Shown here: piece after piece, positions 1-9,378 of the stretch
Position numbering within the stretch: the first letter of the stretch is position 1
How the letters are laid out: every line of letters starts with the position of its first letter
Assembly (NCBI RefSeq): GCF_014189455.1
Contig: NZ_CP050296.1
Span: forward strand, 1,860,001-1,924,000
From: Mesorhizobium huakuii
GTDB taxonomy: Bacteria > Pseudomonadota > Alphaproteobacteria > Rhizobiales > Rhizobiaceae
Length of the DNA: 64,000 nucleotides
Direction of reading: 5' to 3'
Translations under genes and position numbers: made by a program
The notes under the pieces: generated by a model
The model's database searches: none
What the model was told of the DNA's origin: nothing
What the model saw: the letters and a program-made list of their open reading frames with translations, nothing else

Positions 1-2247
1 ACTGACAAGGCGCTGATCTCGCGCCAGTTGGTGACGCTGAAGAACGACGTGCCGGTGACCGACGGGCTGGACGATTTCGTCCTGCATGCGCCGGACGGGC
101 CGAAGCTGATCGGCTTCCTCAAGACCATGGAATTCACCTCGCTGACCCGCCGCGTGGCGGAAGCGACCAGCACCGAGGCCGGCGACGTCCAGGCCGTCGC
201 CGTGACCGTCGAGCGAGCCGACAACGCGCACGGCCCTGATGTCGGGGCCGGAGCGCCTGCTGTGGCCCGGAGTGGTGCCGAGCCGGCCCAGGCCAATGGA
301 GTGGCAGCCACCACACCGACGACGGATATTGCCAAGCAAGGCGATACCCCTTCCCTGCTCTCAGCCTTGCGGCTGGAGCGTGCGGCCACCGGCAAGATCG
401 ACACGGCAGCCTATCCCTGCATTCGCGATATCGCGACGCTGAAAGCCTGGGTCGCCGAGGCGCGTGAGGCTGGCATCACCGCCTTCGACGTCAGGGCGAC
501 GTCGGGTGATCCGATGCAGGCCGAACTGATCGGCATGGCAATAGCCACAGCGCCCGGCCGCGCTGCCTACATTCCCTTCGCCCACAAGAGCGGCAATGGT
601 GACCTGCTCGGCGGCGGCACGCTCGAAAACCAGATCCCGCTTCGCGAGGCGCTGGCCGTGCTGAAACAGCTGCTCGAGGACAGATCGGTCCTCAAGATCG
701 CGCAGAACCTGAAATACGATCTGGTCATCATGAGCCGCTACGGCATCGATGTCGCGCCGTTCGACGACACCATGCTGATCTCCTACGTGCTCGATGCCGG
801 TACCCCGCACGGTCATGGCATGGACGCACTGGCCGAGAAATGGCTTGGCCACACCCCGCTCCAGCTCAAGGACGTGACCGGCTCCGGCAAGAGCTCGGTC
901 GGTTTCGACCAGGTCGACGTCGATAGGGCGACGGCGCACGCCGCCGAGGACGCCGATGTGACGCTGCGGCTCTGGCTGGTGCTGAAGCCACGGCTTGCCG
1001 CCAAGGGGCTGGTCTCGGTCTATGAGCGGCTGGAACGGCCGCTGGTGCCAGTGCTGGCGCGCATGGAACAGCGCGGCATTTCGGTCGACCGGCAGATCCT
1101 GTCCAGGCTGTCGGGCGAACTGGCGCAGGGCGCTGCCCGCCTGGAAGAGGAAATCTACCAGCTCATCGGCGAGCGCATCAACATCGGCTCCCCCAAGCAG
1201 CTCGGCGACATCTTGTTCGGTCGCATGGGCCTGCCCGGCGGTTCCAAGACCAAGACCGGCCAATGGTCGACCTCGGCGCAGCTGCTGGAAGACCTCGCCG
1301 CCGAGGGCCACGAACTGCCGCGCAAGATCGTCGACTGGCGCCAGCTGACCAAGCTGAAGTCGACCTATACCGATGCGCTGCCCGGCTTCATCCATCCGGA
1401 TACCAAACGCGTCCACACCTCCTATGCGCTCGCCGCGACGACGACGGGCCGTCTGTCATCCTCCGATCCCAACCTGCAGAACATTCCGGTGCGCACCGCC
1501 GAAGGCCGCAAGATCAGAACCGCCTTCATCGCCGACAAGGGCAACCGGCTGGTTTCGGCCGACTACAGCCAGATCGAACTGCGCGTGCTTGCCCATGTCG
1601 CCGAAATCCCGCAATTGCGGCAGGCTTTCGCCGACGGCGCCGACATCCACGCCATCACCGCGTCGGAAATGTTCAACGTGCCCGTCGAAGGCATGCCTTC
1701 CGAGATCCGCCGCCGCGCCAAGGCGATCAATTTCGGCATCATCTACGGCATCTCGGCCTTCGGTCTCGCCAACCAGCTGTCGATCCCGCGCGAGGAAGCC
1801 AGCAACTACATCAAGAAATACTTCGAGCGCTTCCCCGGCATCCGCGACTATATCGAGGAAACCAAGGCCTATGCCCGCGAGCACGGCTTCGTCGAAACCA
1901 TCTTCGGCCGCCGCATCCACTATCCTGATATCAGGTCGTCCAACCCGTCGCTGCGCGCGTTCAACGAGCGCGCCTCGATCAATGCCCGCCTGCAAGGCAC
2001 CGCCGCCGACATCATCCGCCGCGCCATGGTGCGCATGGAGGAAGCGCTGGACAAGGCGAAACTATCGGCCCGCATGCTGCTGCAGGTGCATGACGAACTG
2101 ATCTTCGAAACGATCGAGGCGGAAGTCGAGGCGACGATCCCCGTCGTGCGCCATGTCATGGAGAACGCGGCGATGCCGGCGGTATCGATGTCGGTGCCGC
2201 TGCACGTCGATGCGCGAGCTGCGAACAACTGGGACGAGGCGCATTAG
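1..2247 (+). CDS. polA: DNA polymerase I, 5'-truncated by window edge
   Basis: Repair and Okazaki-fragment polymerase. The reading frame is open from base 1, so most of the N-terminal 5'-nuclease domain lies outside the window. What remains is the end of that domain, an Ala/Pro-rich linker (about bases 160-360), a 3'-5' exonuclease-like domain (about 400-1000) and a complete family A polymerase domain. Polymerase motif A is SADYSQIELR, motif B is RRRAKAINFGIIYG, and motif C is QVHDELIFE near the end. The exonuclease motifs look altered. Motif ExoI reads FDVRAT where FDTETT is usual, so the catalytic Glu is Arg at bases 493-495. The ExoIII Tyr is His at 937-939, while the Asp residues remain. 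Proofreading may be lost. The identification is certain; the exonuclease reading is inferred from remembered family motifs. Confidence 0.97.
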   Translation, partial: TDKALISRQLVTLKNDVPVTDGLDDFVLHAPDGPKLIGFLKTMEFTSLTRRVAEATSTEAGDVQAVAVTVERADNAHGPDVGAGAPAVARSGAEPAQANGVAATTPTTDIAKQGDTPSLLSALRLERAATGKIDTAAYPCIRDIATLKAWVAEAREAGITAFDVRATSGDPMQAELIGMAIATAPGRAAYIPFAHKSGNGDLLGGGTLENQIPLREALAVLKQLLEDRSVLKIAQNLKYDLVIMSRYGIDVAPFDDTMLISYVLDAGTPHGHGMDALAEKWLGHTPLQLKDVTGSGKSSVGFDQVDVDRATAHAAEDADVTLRLWLVLKPRLAAKGLVSVYERLERPLVPVLARMEQRGISVDRQILSRLSGELAQGAARLEEEIYQLIGERINIGSPKQLGDILFGRMGLPGGSKTKTGQWSTSAQLLEDLAAEGHELPRKIVDWRQLTKLKSTYTDALPGFIHPDTKRVHTSYALAATTTGRLSSSDPNLQNIPVRTAEGRKIRTAFIADKGNRLVSADYSQIELRVLAHVAEIPQLRQAFADGADIHAITASEMFNVPVEGMPSEIRRRAKAINFGIIYGISAFGLANQLSIPREEASNYIKKYFERFPGIRDYIEETKAYAREHGFVETIFGRRIHYPDIRSSNPSLRAFNERASINARLQGTAADIIRRAMVRMEEALDKAKLSARMLLQVHDELIFETIEAEVEATIPVVRHVMENAAMPAVSMSVPLHVDARAANNWDEAH

Positions 2248-2283
2248 CGCCAACGCTTCGTCATCCTCGGATGAAGCGAAGGT

Positions 2284-2688
2284 TTAGGCCGCTTCGGCCC
2301 GGCACTTTGCGCAAACACCGCGAAACTCGATCACCGCCTTCTTGGCGGCGAAGCCGGTCGAACTGACCCATTCGTTCAGCCGGTGGTCGACGTCGTGATC
2401 GGACATCTCGGTCACCTGCCCACACGTGTCGCAGATGGCGAAGGCGGTCATCGAATGGCTGTGGTCGTGCGGCTCGGCGCAGGCGACGAAGGAATTGATG
2501 CTTTCCAGCCGGTGGACGAAGCCGGACTTCACCAGCGTGTCGAGCGCCCGATAGACCTGCAGCGGCGCGCGAAAACCGCGTTCGCGCAGTTGGTCAAGCA
2601 AGGTGTAGGCGCTGAGGGGCCCGCTGGCGGCCTCGAGTTTCTCGAGCACGCACACCTGGTTTTTCGTCAGCACATCCCTTGCCGCCAT
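2284..2688 (-). CDS. zur: Fur-family regulator, Zur-like
   Basis: Predicted zinc-responsive repressor of 134 residues, the normal size for Zur. The N-terminal winged helix contains the segment GFRAPLQVYRALDTL, typical of rhizobial Zur. A His-rich hinge (HDHSH) is followed by two CxxC pairs, CDTCG and CAKC, that form the structural zinc site. The ATG at 2688 is the first that gives a standard Fur-family N-terminus; the same frame runs open far upstream only as the antisense of the caspase gene. It is convergent with polA. No znuABC genes lie nearby and I found no clear Zur box in the 246 bp upstream, so zinc specificity rests on sequence resemblance alone. A Fur- or PerR-type role is less likely. 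Confidence 0.85.
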   Translation of the reverse strand: MAARDVLTKNQVCVLEKLEAASGPLSAYTLLDQLRERGFRAPLQVYRALDTLVKSGFVHRLESINSFVACAEPHDHSHSMTAFAICDTCGQVTEMSDHDVDHRLNEWVSSTGFAAKKAVIEFRGVCAKCRAEAA

Positions 2689-2934
2689 GGTTCTGTTCCA
2701 ACTTGTCCTGCGCCATCCCCAGGGCTGTTTGCCCGTGCAAACCGCCTGGTCCCAATCAGATAGCGACGAACCGTCGTCTTTGCTACTCTTCTGTTGTTGT
2801 TCCGGGCCGATCGATGACGTGCCGGCACATTTGGTGATGGCAAGATTGATGGCGCGGCGACATTCAAAATACTGACAAAATCCTCGACGAGGGTGGTTTC
2901 GCTTGGGAAATTCGATCGGGCTTGGGGAAGCGAT

Positions 2935-5136
2935 ATGATCAAATTGACACGCCGGACGCTGCTTGTCGGCACGTCCGCGCTGATGGCGGCTGGTACGGTA
3001 TCGTTCCGGGCACTGGCGGCATCGCGCACCTATCATGCGCTGCTGGTCGCCTGCACTGAATATCCTGCCCTGCCGCAGAGGAACTGGTTGATCGGGCCGA
3101 AGAACGATGCCGGCCTGGTGCACGAGTATCTGCTGAAGAACGTGCCCGACCCGGTGCGGTTTGCACCCGAAAACGTCACGCTGCTTGCCAAGGACGTGCC
3201 CGGAGCCAATGGCTTGCCGACCCATGCGGCGATAAAGGCGGCGCTCGCTGACCTGGCGGCCAAGGTTCAGCGTGACGATTTCGTCTATCTGCATCTGTCC
3301 GGCCATGGCGCCCAGCAGCCTGAAAGGGTCAAGGGCGACGAGACCGACGGGCTCGACGAGATTTTCCTGCCGGTCGACATCGAGAAATGGATAAACCGCG
3401 ACGCCGGCGTGCCGAACGCGCTGGTCGACAATGAGATCGGCGATGCGCTCGACGCCATCCGCAACAAGGGCGCTTTCGTCTGGGCCGTCTTCGACTGCTG
3501 CCATTCCGGCACCGCCACCCGCGCCGTCGAGGTCGATGATGAGCTGGAACGCAAGGTCGAATTCGCCGACCTGGTCGGCGGCGACGAGGCCGCCAGGGCG
3601 GCGGCCATCAAGACCTATGAGGACACGGTCGCAAGCGCTTCGCGCGGCCTCGACGAGAATGGCGCGCGCAAGCCCGCCTTCAACCTGACACCGACCGGCG
3701 GCGAGCCGATCACCAAGGGCAAGCTGGTCGCCTTCTATGCCGCGCAGACGGTGGAGACGACGCCGGAAATGCCGCTGCCCAAGGGCACGACGGATGCGCC
3801 GCGCTTCGGCCTGTTCACCTTCACCATCCTGTCGAAACTGGCGGAGAATCCCAACGTCACCTATCGCCAGCTTGGCCAGGCCGTGCTGCAGCAATATTCG
3901 GCCGACAGCCGCACCCGGCCGACACCGCTGTTCGAGGGCGAACTCGACGCGCGCGTCTTCGGCACCGACAAGACCGACGCCGTCATGCAGTGGCCCATCG
4001 TCGTCAAGGACGGCGAGGCGACGATCGGCGCCGGCCTGCTGCATCGCCTCACGCCGGGCAGCAAGCTCGCCATCCTGCCCTCGGCGCTGTCGTCGCTGTC
4101 CGACGCGGTCGGCTATCTCGAGGTGCAATCGGCCAAAAACCTGGAAAGCCACGTCAAACCGGTCGAGTTCGAAAAGAAGCCGGCACTCAAGCTCACCGAC
4201 ATTCCCGCCAACGCCTATGCGCGGGTGGCGGAGATCGCCGTCGACTACAAGCTCACCGTCGCACGGCCGGCGGCGACCAAGGGACTGGAGAAGGAAGCCG
4301 AGCTGGTCAATTCGGTTCTCGACGAGCTGGCCGCGGCCAAGGAGACCGGCTTCAACATCGAGCTGGTCGATCCCGGCAAGAGCGCCGAGCTGCGCTTCGC
4401 GGTAATGCGTGAGAATGCCATCGAAGGCGCGGCCAAGGATGCGTCCGACAAACCGGCGCTGTGGTTCCTGCCGGCATCGGGCGACGTGACCTTGAAGGAC
4501 GGCAGCAAGCCGCCGCTGATCATCATCCATCCGGACGACCGCCAGAAGCTGGTCGACGCCACAACCAGGAATTTGCGCACCATCTTCCGGGCCACCGGGC
4601 TGTCGCGGCTGGCGGCGGCCTCCGACTACAAGCCGGAGGATGTCGACGTCCAGTTCCAGGTCAAGCGCCGCGACAAGGATGGGCTCGAGCCCTTGCAGGC
4701 TTCCGCTGTGCCGCGCGTCTCGCCGGGCGACGAGGTGCATGTGCTGGCCAAGAACAGCTCGGACCAGCTGGTCGACATCAACGTTCTCTATGTCGGCAGC
4801 GACTATTCGATCACCCACATCGTTGCCGAGCGTCTCGCCCCGCAAGCCACGCTGGAGGAAGGGCTGCTCGCCTTCACCGACACCAGCTTCGGCATGGAGC
4901 GGATGATCGCGGTGCTGACCGAGGCGCCGCCGGAGAGCGAGAAGGAGGATCTGAGCTTCCTGGCACAGGACGGCGTCGCGTCGATGACGCGCGGGCTCGG
5001 TCCCGCCAGCTTCTCCGACATGCTCGCCGATATCGGCGCGGCGCCGCCGACCCGTTCGGTGATGCGGCTTGCCGACAAGAGCGGCCCGAAGGGCGCGGTG
5101 ATGATCTTCCCGATGGAGACGGTGCCGCGCGCCTGA
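2935..5136 (+). CDS. Tat-exported caspase-family (C14) protease
   Basis: Caspase-fold cysteine peptidase of 733 residues. The N-terminus carries a twin-arginine signal (TRRTLLVG) and a hydrophobic stretch ending in RALAAS at about residue 30, so export to the periplasm is predicted. The p20-like domain (about 33-330) shows the catalytic His in LHLSGHGAQQ (H124) and the Cys in VFDCCHSGTA (C189), as in metacaspases. The rest, about 330-733, is a long unassigned region resembling the DUF4384-type tails found on such proteins. The ATG at 2935 follows a GGGGAAG ribosome site at the right spacing and opens with the Tat signal; an in-frame GTG lies 14 codons upstream. It heads a same-strand series of envelope genes reaching 11060. 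Metacaspases usually cleave after Arg/Lys; the substrate here is unknown. Confidence 0.88.
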   Translation: MIKLTRRTLLVGTSALMAAGTVSFRALAASRTYHALLVACTEYPALPQRNWLIGPKNDAGLVHEYLLKNVPDPVRFAPENVTLLAKDVPGANGLPTHAAIKAALADLAAKVQRDDFVYLHLSGHGAQQPERVKGDETDGLDEIFLPVDIEKWINRDAGVPNALVDNEIGDALDAIRNKGAFVWAVFDCCHSGTATRAVEVDDELERKVEFADLVGGDEAARAAAIKTYEDTVASASRGLDENGARKPAFNLTPTGGEPITKGKLVAFYAAQTVETTPEMPLPKGTTDAPRFGLFTFTILSKLAENPNVTYRQLGQAVLQQYSADSRTRPTPLFEGELDARVFGTDKTDAVMQWPIVVKDGEATIGAGLLHRLTPGSKLAILPSALSSLSDAVGYLEVQSAKNLESHVKPVEFEKKPALKLTDIPANAYARVAEIAVDYKLTVARPAATKGLEKEAELVNSVLDELAAAKETGFNIELVDPGKSAELRFAVMRENAIEGAAKDASDKPALWFLPASGDVTLKDGSKPPLIIIHPDDRQKLVDATTRNLRTIFRATGLSRLAAASDYKPEDVDVQFQVKRRDKDGLEPLQASAVPRVSPGDEVHVLAKNSSDQLVDINVLYVGSDYSITHIVAERLAPQATLEEGLLAFTDTSFGMERMIAVLTEAPPESEKEDLSFLAQDGVASMTRGLGPASFSDMLADIGAAPPTRSVMRLADKSGPKGAVMIFPMETVPRA

Positions 5137-5258
5137 GTTCCGGTGCCAGGGCAGCGCGGCCCGGTATAACCGGCTCTTGCGCCATTGGCGCGATATGAGA
5201 ACATTCCCGGCAGCAGCCATGGCGCATGATGGCCGGACAAAAGCAGATAGGATCGATT

Positions 5259-5639
5259 GTGAAGAATTCTGTGTTTTCCTGGCGCGGGGCGGTGGCCGGC
5301 TTGGCCGGCAGCCTGTTGCTGATCGCCAACGCTTCGGCAGAGGACGCTTGCGGCCTGTGCGTCAAGCAGATCGTCACCAACTCGGAACTGGCGACCTGTT
5401 TTCTCGATCAGTACGACCAGATCGCCAAAAGCAACAGCAACGCTGTCGTGGTCGATCTCTCGAGCTGTGCCTCGCGCGGCATCGTCGAGGCACTGCCGTC
5501 ACCGACAAAGGCGTCTGGGGAACCGGACGTGCAGTTCATGGTTTCGCGCCCGCAACTGCAGTGCCTGAAGAAGCAGCTGGAGACGCCGGGCATCGTGCTT
5601 GATCCCTCCGCCACCATCCAACTGGACAACTGCAAATGA
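5259..5639 (+). CDS. Small exported Cys-containing protein, unknown function
   Basis: Not recognised. A protein of about 126 residues with a clear Sec signal peptide (positive start, hydrophobic core, cleavage after NASA), followed by a domain holding about seven Cys residues, including CGLC and a C-terminal DNCK. This suggests disulfides in the periplasm. I chose the GTG at 5259 because AGGA sits 6 nt upstream and translation then begins right at the signal peptide. An ATG at 5226 in the same frame would add 11 residues with no ribosome site. Its stop overlaps the next start (ATGA), so the two are translationally coupled. It lies between two caspase-family genes and is probably a partner or scaffold for them. 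Confidence 0.7.
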   Translation: MKNSVFSWRGAVAGLAGSLLLIANASAEDACGLCVKQIVTNSELATCFLDQYDQIAKSNSNAVVVDLSSCASRGIVEALPSPTKASGEPDVQFMVSRPQLQCLKKQLETPGIVLDPSATIQLDNCK

Positions 5640-6343
5640 AGAAGCCGGGGGGCACGACAAAGCAGGCAGAGGTGGCAGCGCCCGCCAAGGCGCCGGCGGC
5701 GAAGCAGACACTGCCGGAAACCACGGAAGGTTTCCCCTGGCCAAGCAGCCATGAGATCAAGAAGGAGAGCAATCCCTTCACCGATCGCGACTGGCGCATG
5801 CTGGTCTACGCCTGGTCGGGCTTGCTGGTGCGCTTCGCCATCATCTTCACCCTGGCGTTCTCGGTCTACCAGTTCCTGGCCAACCAGGAGCAGAAGCGCG
5901 TCGAGCAGACGATGTCGCTGGTCGAACTCTGGGAAACCAAGGACTACCAGCAGGCGCAGCGGGCGCTGAAGGATCGTCTTGCCGCTCTTAACGCCAAATA
6001 CGACAACCTGCTCAGCGCCAACCCCTCGCCGACCGAGGAACAGGTGTTCCGCCAGCGCATCGGCATCGAGGCGATGACCGCCGCCGGCGGCGACATGCCG
6101 CTCGCCGATTTCAACGAGAATTTCGACCGCATCGTCTATTTCCTCAACCGTCTGTCCTTCTGCGTCGACGGTAACCTGTGTTCGCGCAAGGTGACCGATG
6201 CCTATTTCCGCGACTACGCCGTCTCGTTCTGGAGTTATTTTGCCGGCTATGTCGACAAGCAGCGCAAGGCCGGTTCGCCGACTTTTGCCACGGCGATTGA
6301 AGCCTATGTGCGCAACGGGCAACCGGCGGCCGACGCCAAATAG
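5636..6343 (+). CDS. Single-pass membrane protein with periplasmic coiled region
   Basis: Not recognised. A protein of 235 residues: an Ala/Pro/Lys-rich cytoplasmic N-terminus (1-55), one membrane helix (about 62-83, AIIFTLAFSVYQFLA), then a charged helical region with a Cys pair near residues 180-186 (FCVDGNLCSR). The membrane helix followed by an amphipathic segment recalls DUF4760-like proteins, but I cannot assign a family. It starts in an ATGA overlap with the exported protein upstream and ends 2 bp before the WD40-caspase gene, so these form a tight operon. It may anchor the complex in the inner membrane. Confidence 0.72.
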   Translation: MKKPGGTTKQAEVAAPAKAPAAKQTLPETTEGFPWPSSHEIKKESNPFTDRDWRMLVYAWSGLLVRFAIIFTLAFSVYQFLANQEQKRVEQTMSLVELWETKDYQQAQRALKDRLAALNAKYDNLLSANPSPTEEQVFRQRIGIEAMTAAGGDMPLADFNENFDRIVYFLNRLSFCVDGNLCSRKVTDAYFRDYAVSFWSYFAGYVDKQRKAGSPTFATAIEAYVRNGQPAADAK

Positions 6344-6345
6344 CG

Positions 6346-9300
6346 ATGGAAAACGCCCGGGTCAGCGTCCGCCTCATGCGTGCCTGCAGGTGGCTGGCGA
6401 TGGCTGGAGCTTTGGTCACGGCCTCGGCCGTCCGTGCCGAGGACGCCCCGGATTTCCATCTCGACCTCGACACTGGCGGCCATACCGCACGGATCGCCGA
6501 CCTCGCCTTCACACCTGATGGCGAGGATCTGGTCTCGGCATCCGACGACAAGACCATCCGCATCTGGGACTGGCAGAGCGGCGTGACGCTGCGCACCATC
6601 CGCGGCTATCTCGGCAATGGCAATGACGGCAAGATCTTCGCGGTCGCGGTCTCGCCGGACGGCAAGACGATCGCCGCCGGGGGCTATTTCGGCGCTGGCC
6701 TCGGCGACAAGCCGCCCTATGGCGACATCAGGCTGTTCGACTTCGCCACCGGCACGATGAAAGCCGTGCTCAAGGCCGCCGACTACGCGACCTATGACCT
6801 CGCCTTCTCTCCTGATGGCAAGACGCTTGCCGCCGGCGGTGCTGACGGCGTCATCTATCTCTGGAAACAGGACGACAAGGCCACATCCGGCTGGACGCTG
6901 GACAAGAAGCTCGATGCCGATTCCTGGCACATCGACAAGCTGGCCTTCGCCGCGGGAGGAACCCGGTTGGCGGCAACGACGACCGACAACGGCATCCGGC
7001 TGTGGGACGTCACCAAGGGCGAGGAGATCGCCTTGCCGGCTGATGCTGAGCCATTGCGGGACATCAGCGTCATGGCGCTGGCCATCTCGCAGGACGGCAG
7101 CTTGTTCGCCACCGGCAGCAAGGACGGCCAGGTCCAGCTCTGGCGCGCGGCCGACGGCACACTGGTGCATGCCATGCCGAAGCAGGATTTCCTCATCGGC
7201 TCGCTGACCTTTGCCAAGGGATCGCTTCTGGTCGCCTCCTGCGGCTATCGCTGCGCCGACAAGAACCGCTCCATCGTCTGGAACACCGACAGCGGCGAGA
7301 AACTGCTCGACTATGCCGGCCATGATGGCACGGTCTATGCCAGCGCCGCCAATGCCGACGGCTCGCTGGTGGCGACCGCCGGCGGCACGCGCAACGCCAT
7401 CCAGGTCTGGGACCCGGCGACAGGGGACCGCAAGGCCTTGCTGCTAGGGGTGGGGGAACCGGTGACTGCCATCGGCATCGACGCGGCGAAAGGCATCATC
7501 GCCTGGAGCAATGCCAACCCCTGTCCCGAGCGCGTGGCTTGCCCGGAACAGATGGGTGTGCTGGACAAGCGGCTGGAATTGCCTACCACCGAGCGGTTCT
7601 TCGAGGATCCGCAGCCGCTGACGGAGCCAGGCTCGTTTGCCCGCGCCGCGCTGAGCGACGGTGAGTGGTCGCTGCACGCCACTCAAGGCGGCAAGGACGC
7701 ACTGGAAAACGCGGTGCTGGAGATCACCAATGGCGGCAAGGTGGTGCGCTCGATCGAGAACGATGCCACCAACGGTTTTGTCCATTCCGCCTTCACGCTC
7801 ATCGATAACGGGCTTGGCCTGATCACCGGCGGCAATGACGGCACGCTGCTGGAATACAAGGCCGCGACCGCCAGGGTTTCCGGCGAATTCACCGGCCATA
7901 CCGGCGAGATCAACGCCATGGTCGCCTCGCAGAAAGCCGGTCTTCTGGTCACCGGCAGCGCCGACCAGACGGTGAGGCTGTGGAACCTGAAGACGCACGA
8001 GCTGATCGTGTCGATGTTCTTTGCCGGCTCGCAATGGATCGCCTGGATGCCGCAGGGCTACTACTATTCCTCCGACGAGGGCGACAAGCTGATCGGCTGG
8101 CAGGTCAACCAGGGTCGCGACCATGAAGGCCGCTTCATCCGCGCCGGCCAGTTGAAGAAATATCTCTGGAGCCCGGAAATGGTGCGCCGCGCCATCATCT
8201 TGCGTAGCGCGAAACAGGCGGTGAAGGAGATGCGGCCGGGCGTCGACGACGAGTTGCAGAAGCTCTTGCAGCGCAAGCCGCCGGAATTCGGCATCCGCCT
8301 CGCCGACGACCAGAGCAAGGTCCGCGACGGCTATGTCGCCGTCGAGATCACAGGCGCCAAGGAAGCCGGCACCGATGTCGCCGGCTTCTCGATCCTGTCG
8401 AACAGCCGCAATGTCGGCGACATTGCCACGCATTCGGCCGACGGCAACAGCACCATCGTCGAGGTGCCGATCGAGGACGGCCAAAACACCATCCGCATCA
8501 CCGGCACCAATGAATATGGCTACCTGACCGAGCGCAGCGTGACGGCGCTGGCGAGGAAGGTCGAGAAGGCCGAGGCCAAGGGCAAGCTCTATGTCGCCGT
8601 CATCGGCGTCGACAAATATCCGTTCCTGACCGACGCCTGCTCCGGCCACGCCTGCGACCTGCGCTACCCCGTCGATGATGCCACGGAATTCCTCAAAGTG
8701 ATCGCGCAGAAATCGGCGCCTTTGTTCTCCTCGATGGAGACGCTGGTGCTGGTCAACCGCGAGGCGCTCGACGAGAGCCCCGACAAGGCGCAGCAGACCT
8801 ACACGGTCGCCAGCGCCGACAACATCATGGAACCGGACTCGCACACGATCGACGACCAGCTCGCCGATTTCCTCGACAGACCCGGCGAGCATGACACCAC
8901 CATCATCTTCGTCGCCGGCCATGGCATCAACATCGACGAGGACTACTATTTCATCCCGACCGATGGCCGCAAACAGGATGCCGACCGCTGGAAGCGTTCG
9001 TCGCTTGTCGATTGGGGTGATATCCAGAAATCGGTCGAACGGGCCAAGGGCATGCGCTTCATGCTGCTCGACACCTGCCACGCCGCCAATGCCTTCAACC
9101 CGCGCCTGGAAAAGGATGCGCGGGACGCGCGCATCGTCGTGTTCTCCGCCACCGCGGCCAACAACACCGCCGCCGAATTGCCGGAGCTCGGCCACGGCGT
9201 CTTCACCTATTCGATCCTCGAAGGCCTGCGCGGCAAGGCGCGGACATCCGACGGCGGCGTGACGCTGTTCGGGCTCGCCGATTTCATCTCGCGCGAAGTG

Positions 9301-9378
9301 GTGCGGCTGACCGCGTCGAAGCAGAAGCCGTTCTATTATGTCGGCGGCGTGGAGAACATCGTGTTGGCCGAGCCGTGA
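6346..9378 (+). CDS. Exported WD40-repeat protein with C-terminal caspase domain
   Basis: A protein of 1010 residues. A Sec-type signal peptide (about 1-31, ending VRAED) is followed by WD40 blades forming one or two beta-propellers up to about residue 590. Clear blades are GHTARIADLAFTPDG...IRIWDW near 46-76 and GHTGEINAMV...VRLWNL starting at 517. A linker of about 150 residues leads to a C14 caspase-fold domain (about 745-1010). The catalytic His is in FVAGHGINID (H859) and the Cys in LLDTCHAANA (C911). The propeller most likely recruits substrate or partner proteins. The gene is coupled on both sides: a 2-bp gap upstream and a GTGA overlap with the Memo-CapA gene downstream. With the caspase gene at 2935 it makes two predicted periplasmic caspase-fold enzymes in one gene series. 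Confidence 0.88.
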   Translation: MENARVSVRLMRACRWLAMAGALVTASAVRAEDAPDFHLDLDTGGHTARIADLAFTPDGEDLVSASDDKTIRIWDWQSGVTLRTIRGYLGNGNDGKIFAVAVSPDGKTIAAGGYFGAGLGDKPPYGDIRLFDFATGTMKAVLKAADYATYDLAFSPDGKTLAAGGADGVIYLWKQDDKATSGWTLDKKLDADSWHIDKLAFAAGGTRLAATTTDNGIRLWDVTKGEEIALPADAEPLRDISVMALAISQDGSLFATGSKDGQVQLWRAADGTLVHAMPKQDFLIGSLTFAKGSLLVASCGYRCADKNRSIVWNTDSGEKLLDYAGHDGTVYASAANADGSLVATAGGTRNAIQVWDPATGDRKALLLGVGEPVTAIGIDAAKGIIAWSNANPCPERVACPEQMGVLDKRLELPTTERFFEDPQPLTEPGSFARAALSDGEWSLHATQGGKDALENAVLEITNGGKVVRSIENDATNGFVHSAFTLIDNGLGLITGGNDGTLLEYKAATARVSGEFTGHTGEINAMVASQKAGLLVTGSADQTVRLWNLKTHELIVSMFFAGSQWIAWMPQGYYYSSDEGDKLIGWQVNQGRDHEGRFIRAGQLKKYLWSPEMVRRAIILRSAKQAVKEMRPGVDDELQKLLQRKPPEFGIRLADDQSKVRDGYVAVEITGAKEAGTDVAGFSILSNSRNVGDIATHSADGNSTIVEVPIEDGQNTIRITGTNEYGYLTERSVTALARKVEKAEAKGKLYVAVIGVDKYPFLTDACSGHACDLRYPVDDATEFLKVIAQKSAPLFSSMETLVLVNREALDESPDKAQQTYTVASADNIMEPDSHTIDDQLADFLDRPGEHDTTIIFVAGHGINIDEDYYFIPTDGRKQDADRWKRSSLVDWGDIQKSVERAKGMRFMLLDTCHAANAFNPRLEKDARDARIVVFSATAANNTAAELPELGHGVFTYSILEGLRGKARTSDGGVTLFGLADFISREVVRLTASKQKPFYYVGGVENIVLAEP

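Noticed and set aside
2254..2278. Hairpin between convergent polA and zur
   Set aside because: The stem CGCT..TCATC/GATGA..AGCG is bulged and has no U-run, so I did not call a terminator.
2689..2934. Zur box between zur and the caspase gene
   Set aside because: No AT-rich palindrome of the TGTTATA...TATAACA type is present.
2284..5220. A 978-codon open frame on the minus strand across the caspase gene and Zur
   Set aside because: Only its last 134 codons read as a real protein (Zur). The rest is the antisense of the caspase gene, which has a Tat signal, catalytic motifs and a ribosome site.
7444..9195. A 583-codon minus-strand frame inside the WD40-caspase gene
   Set aside because: It is an antisense shadow of a high-GC gene; it has no domains or ribosome site and the plus strand has clear WD40 and caspase motifs.
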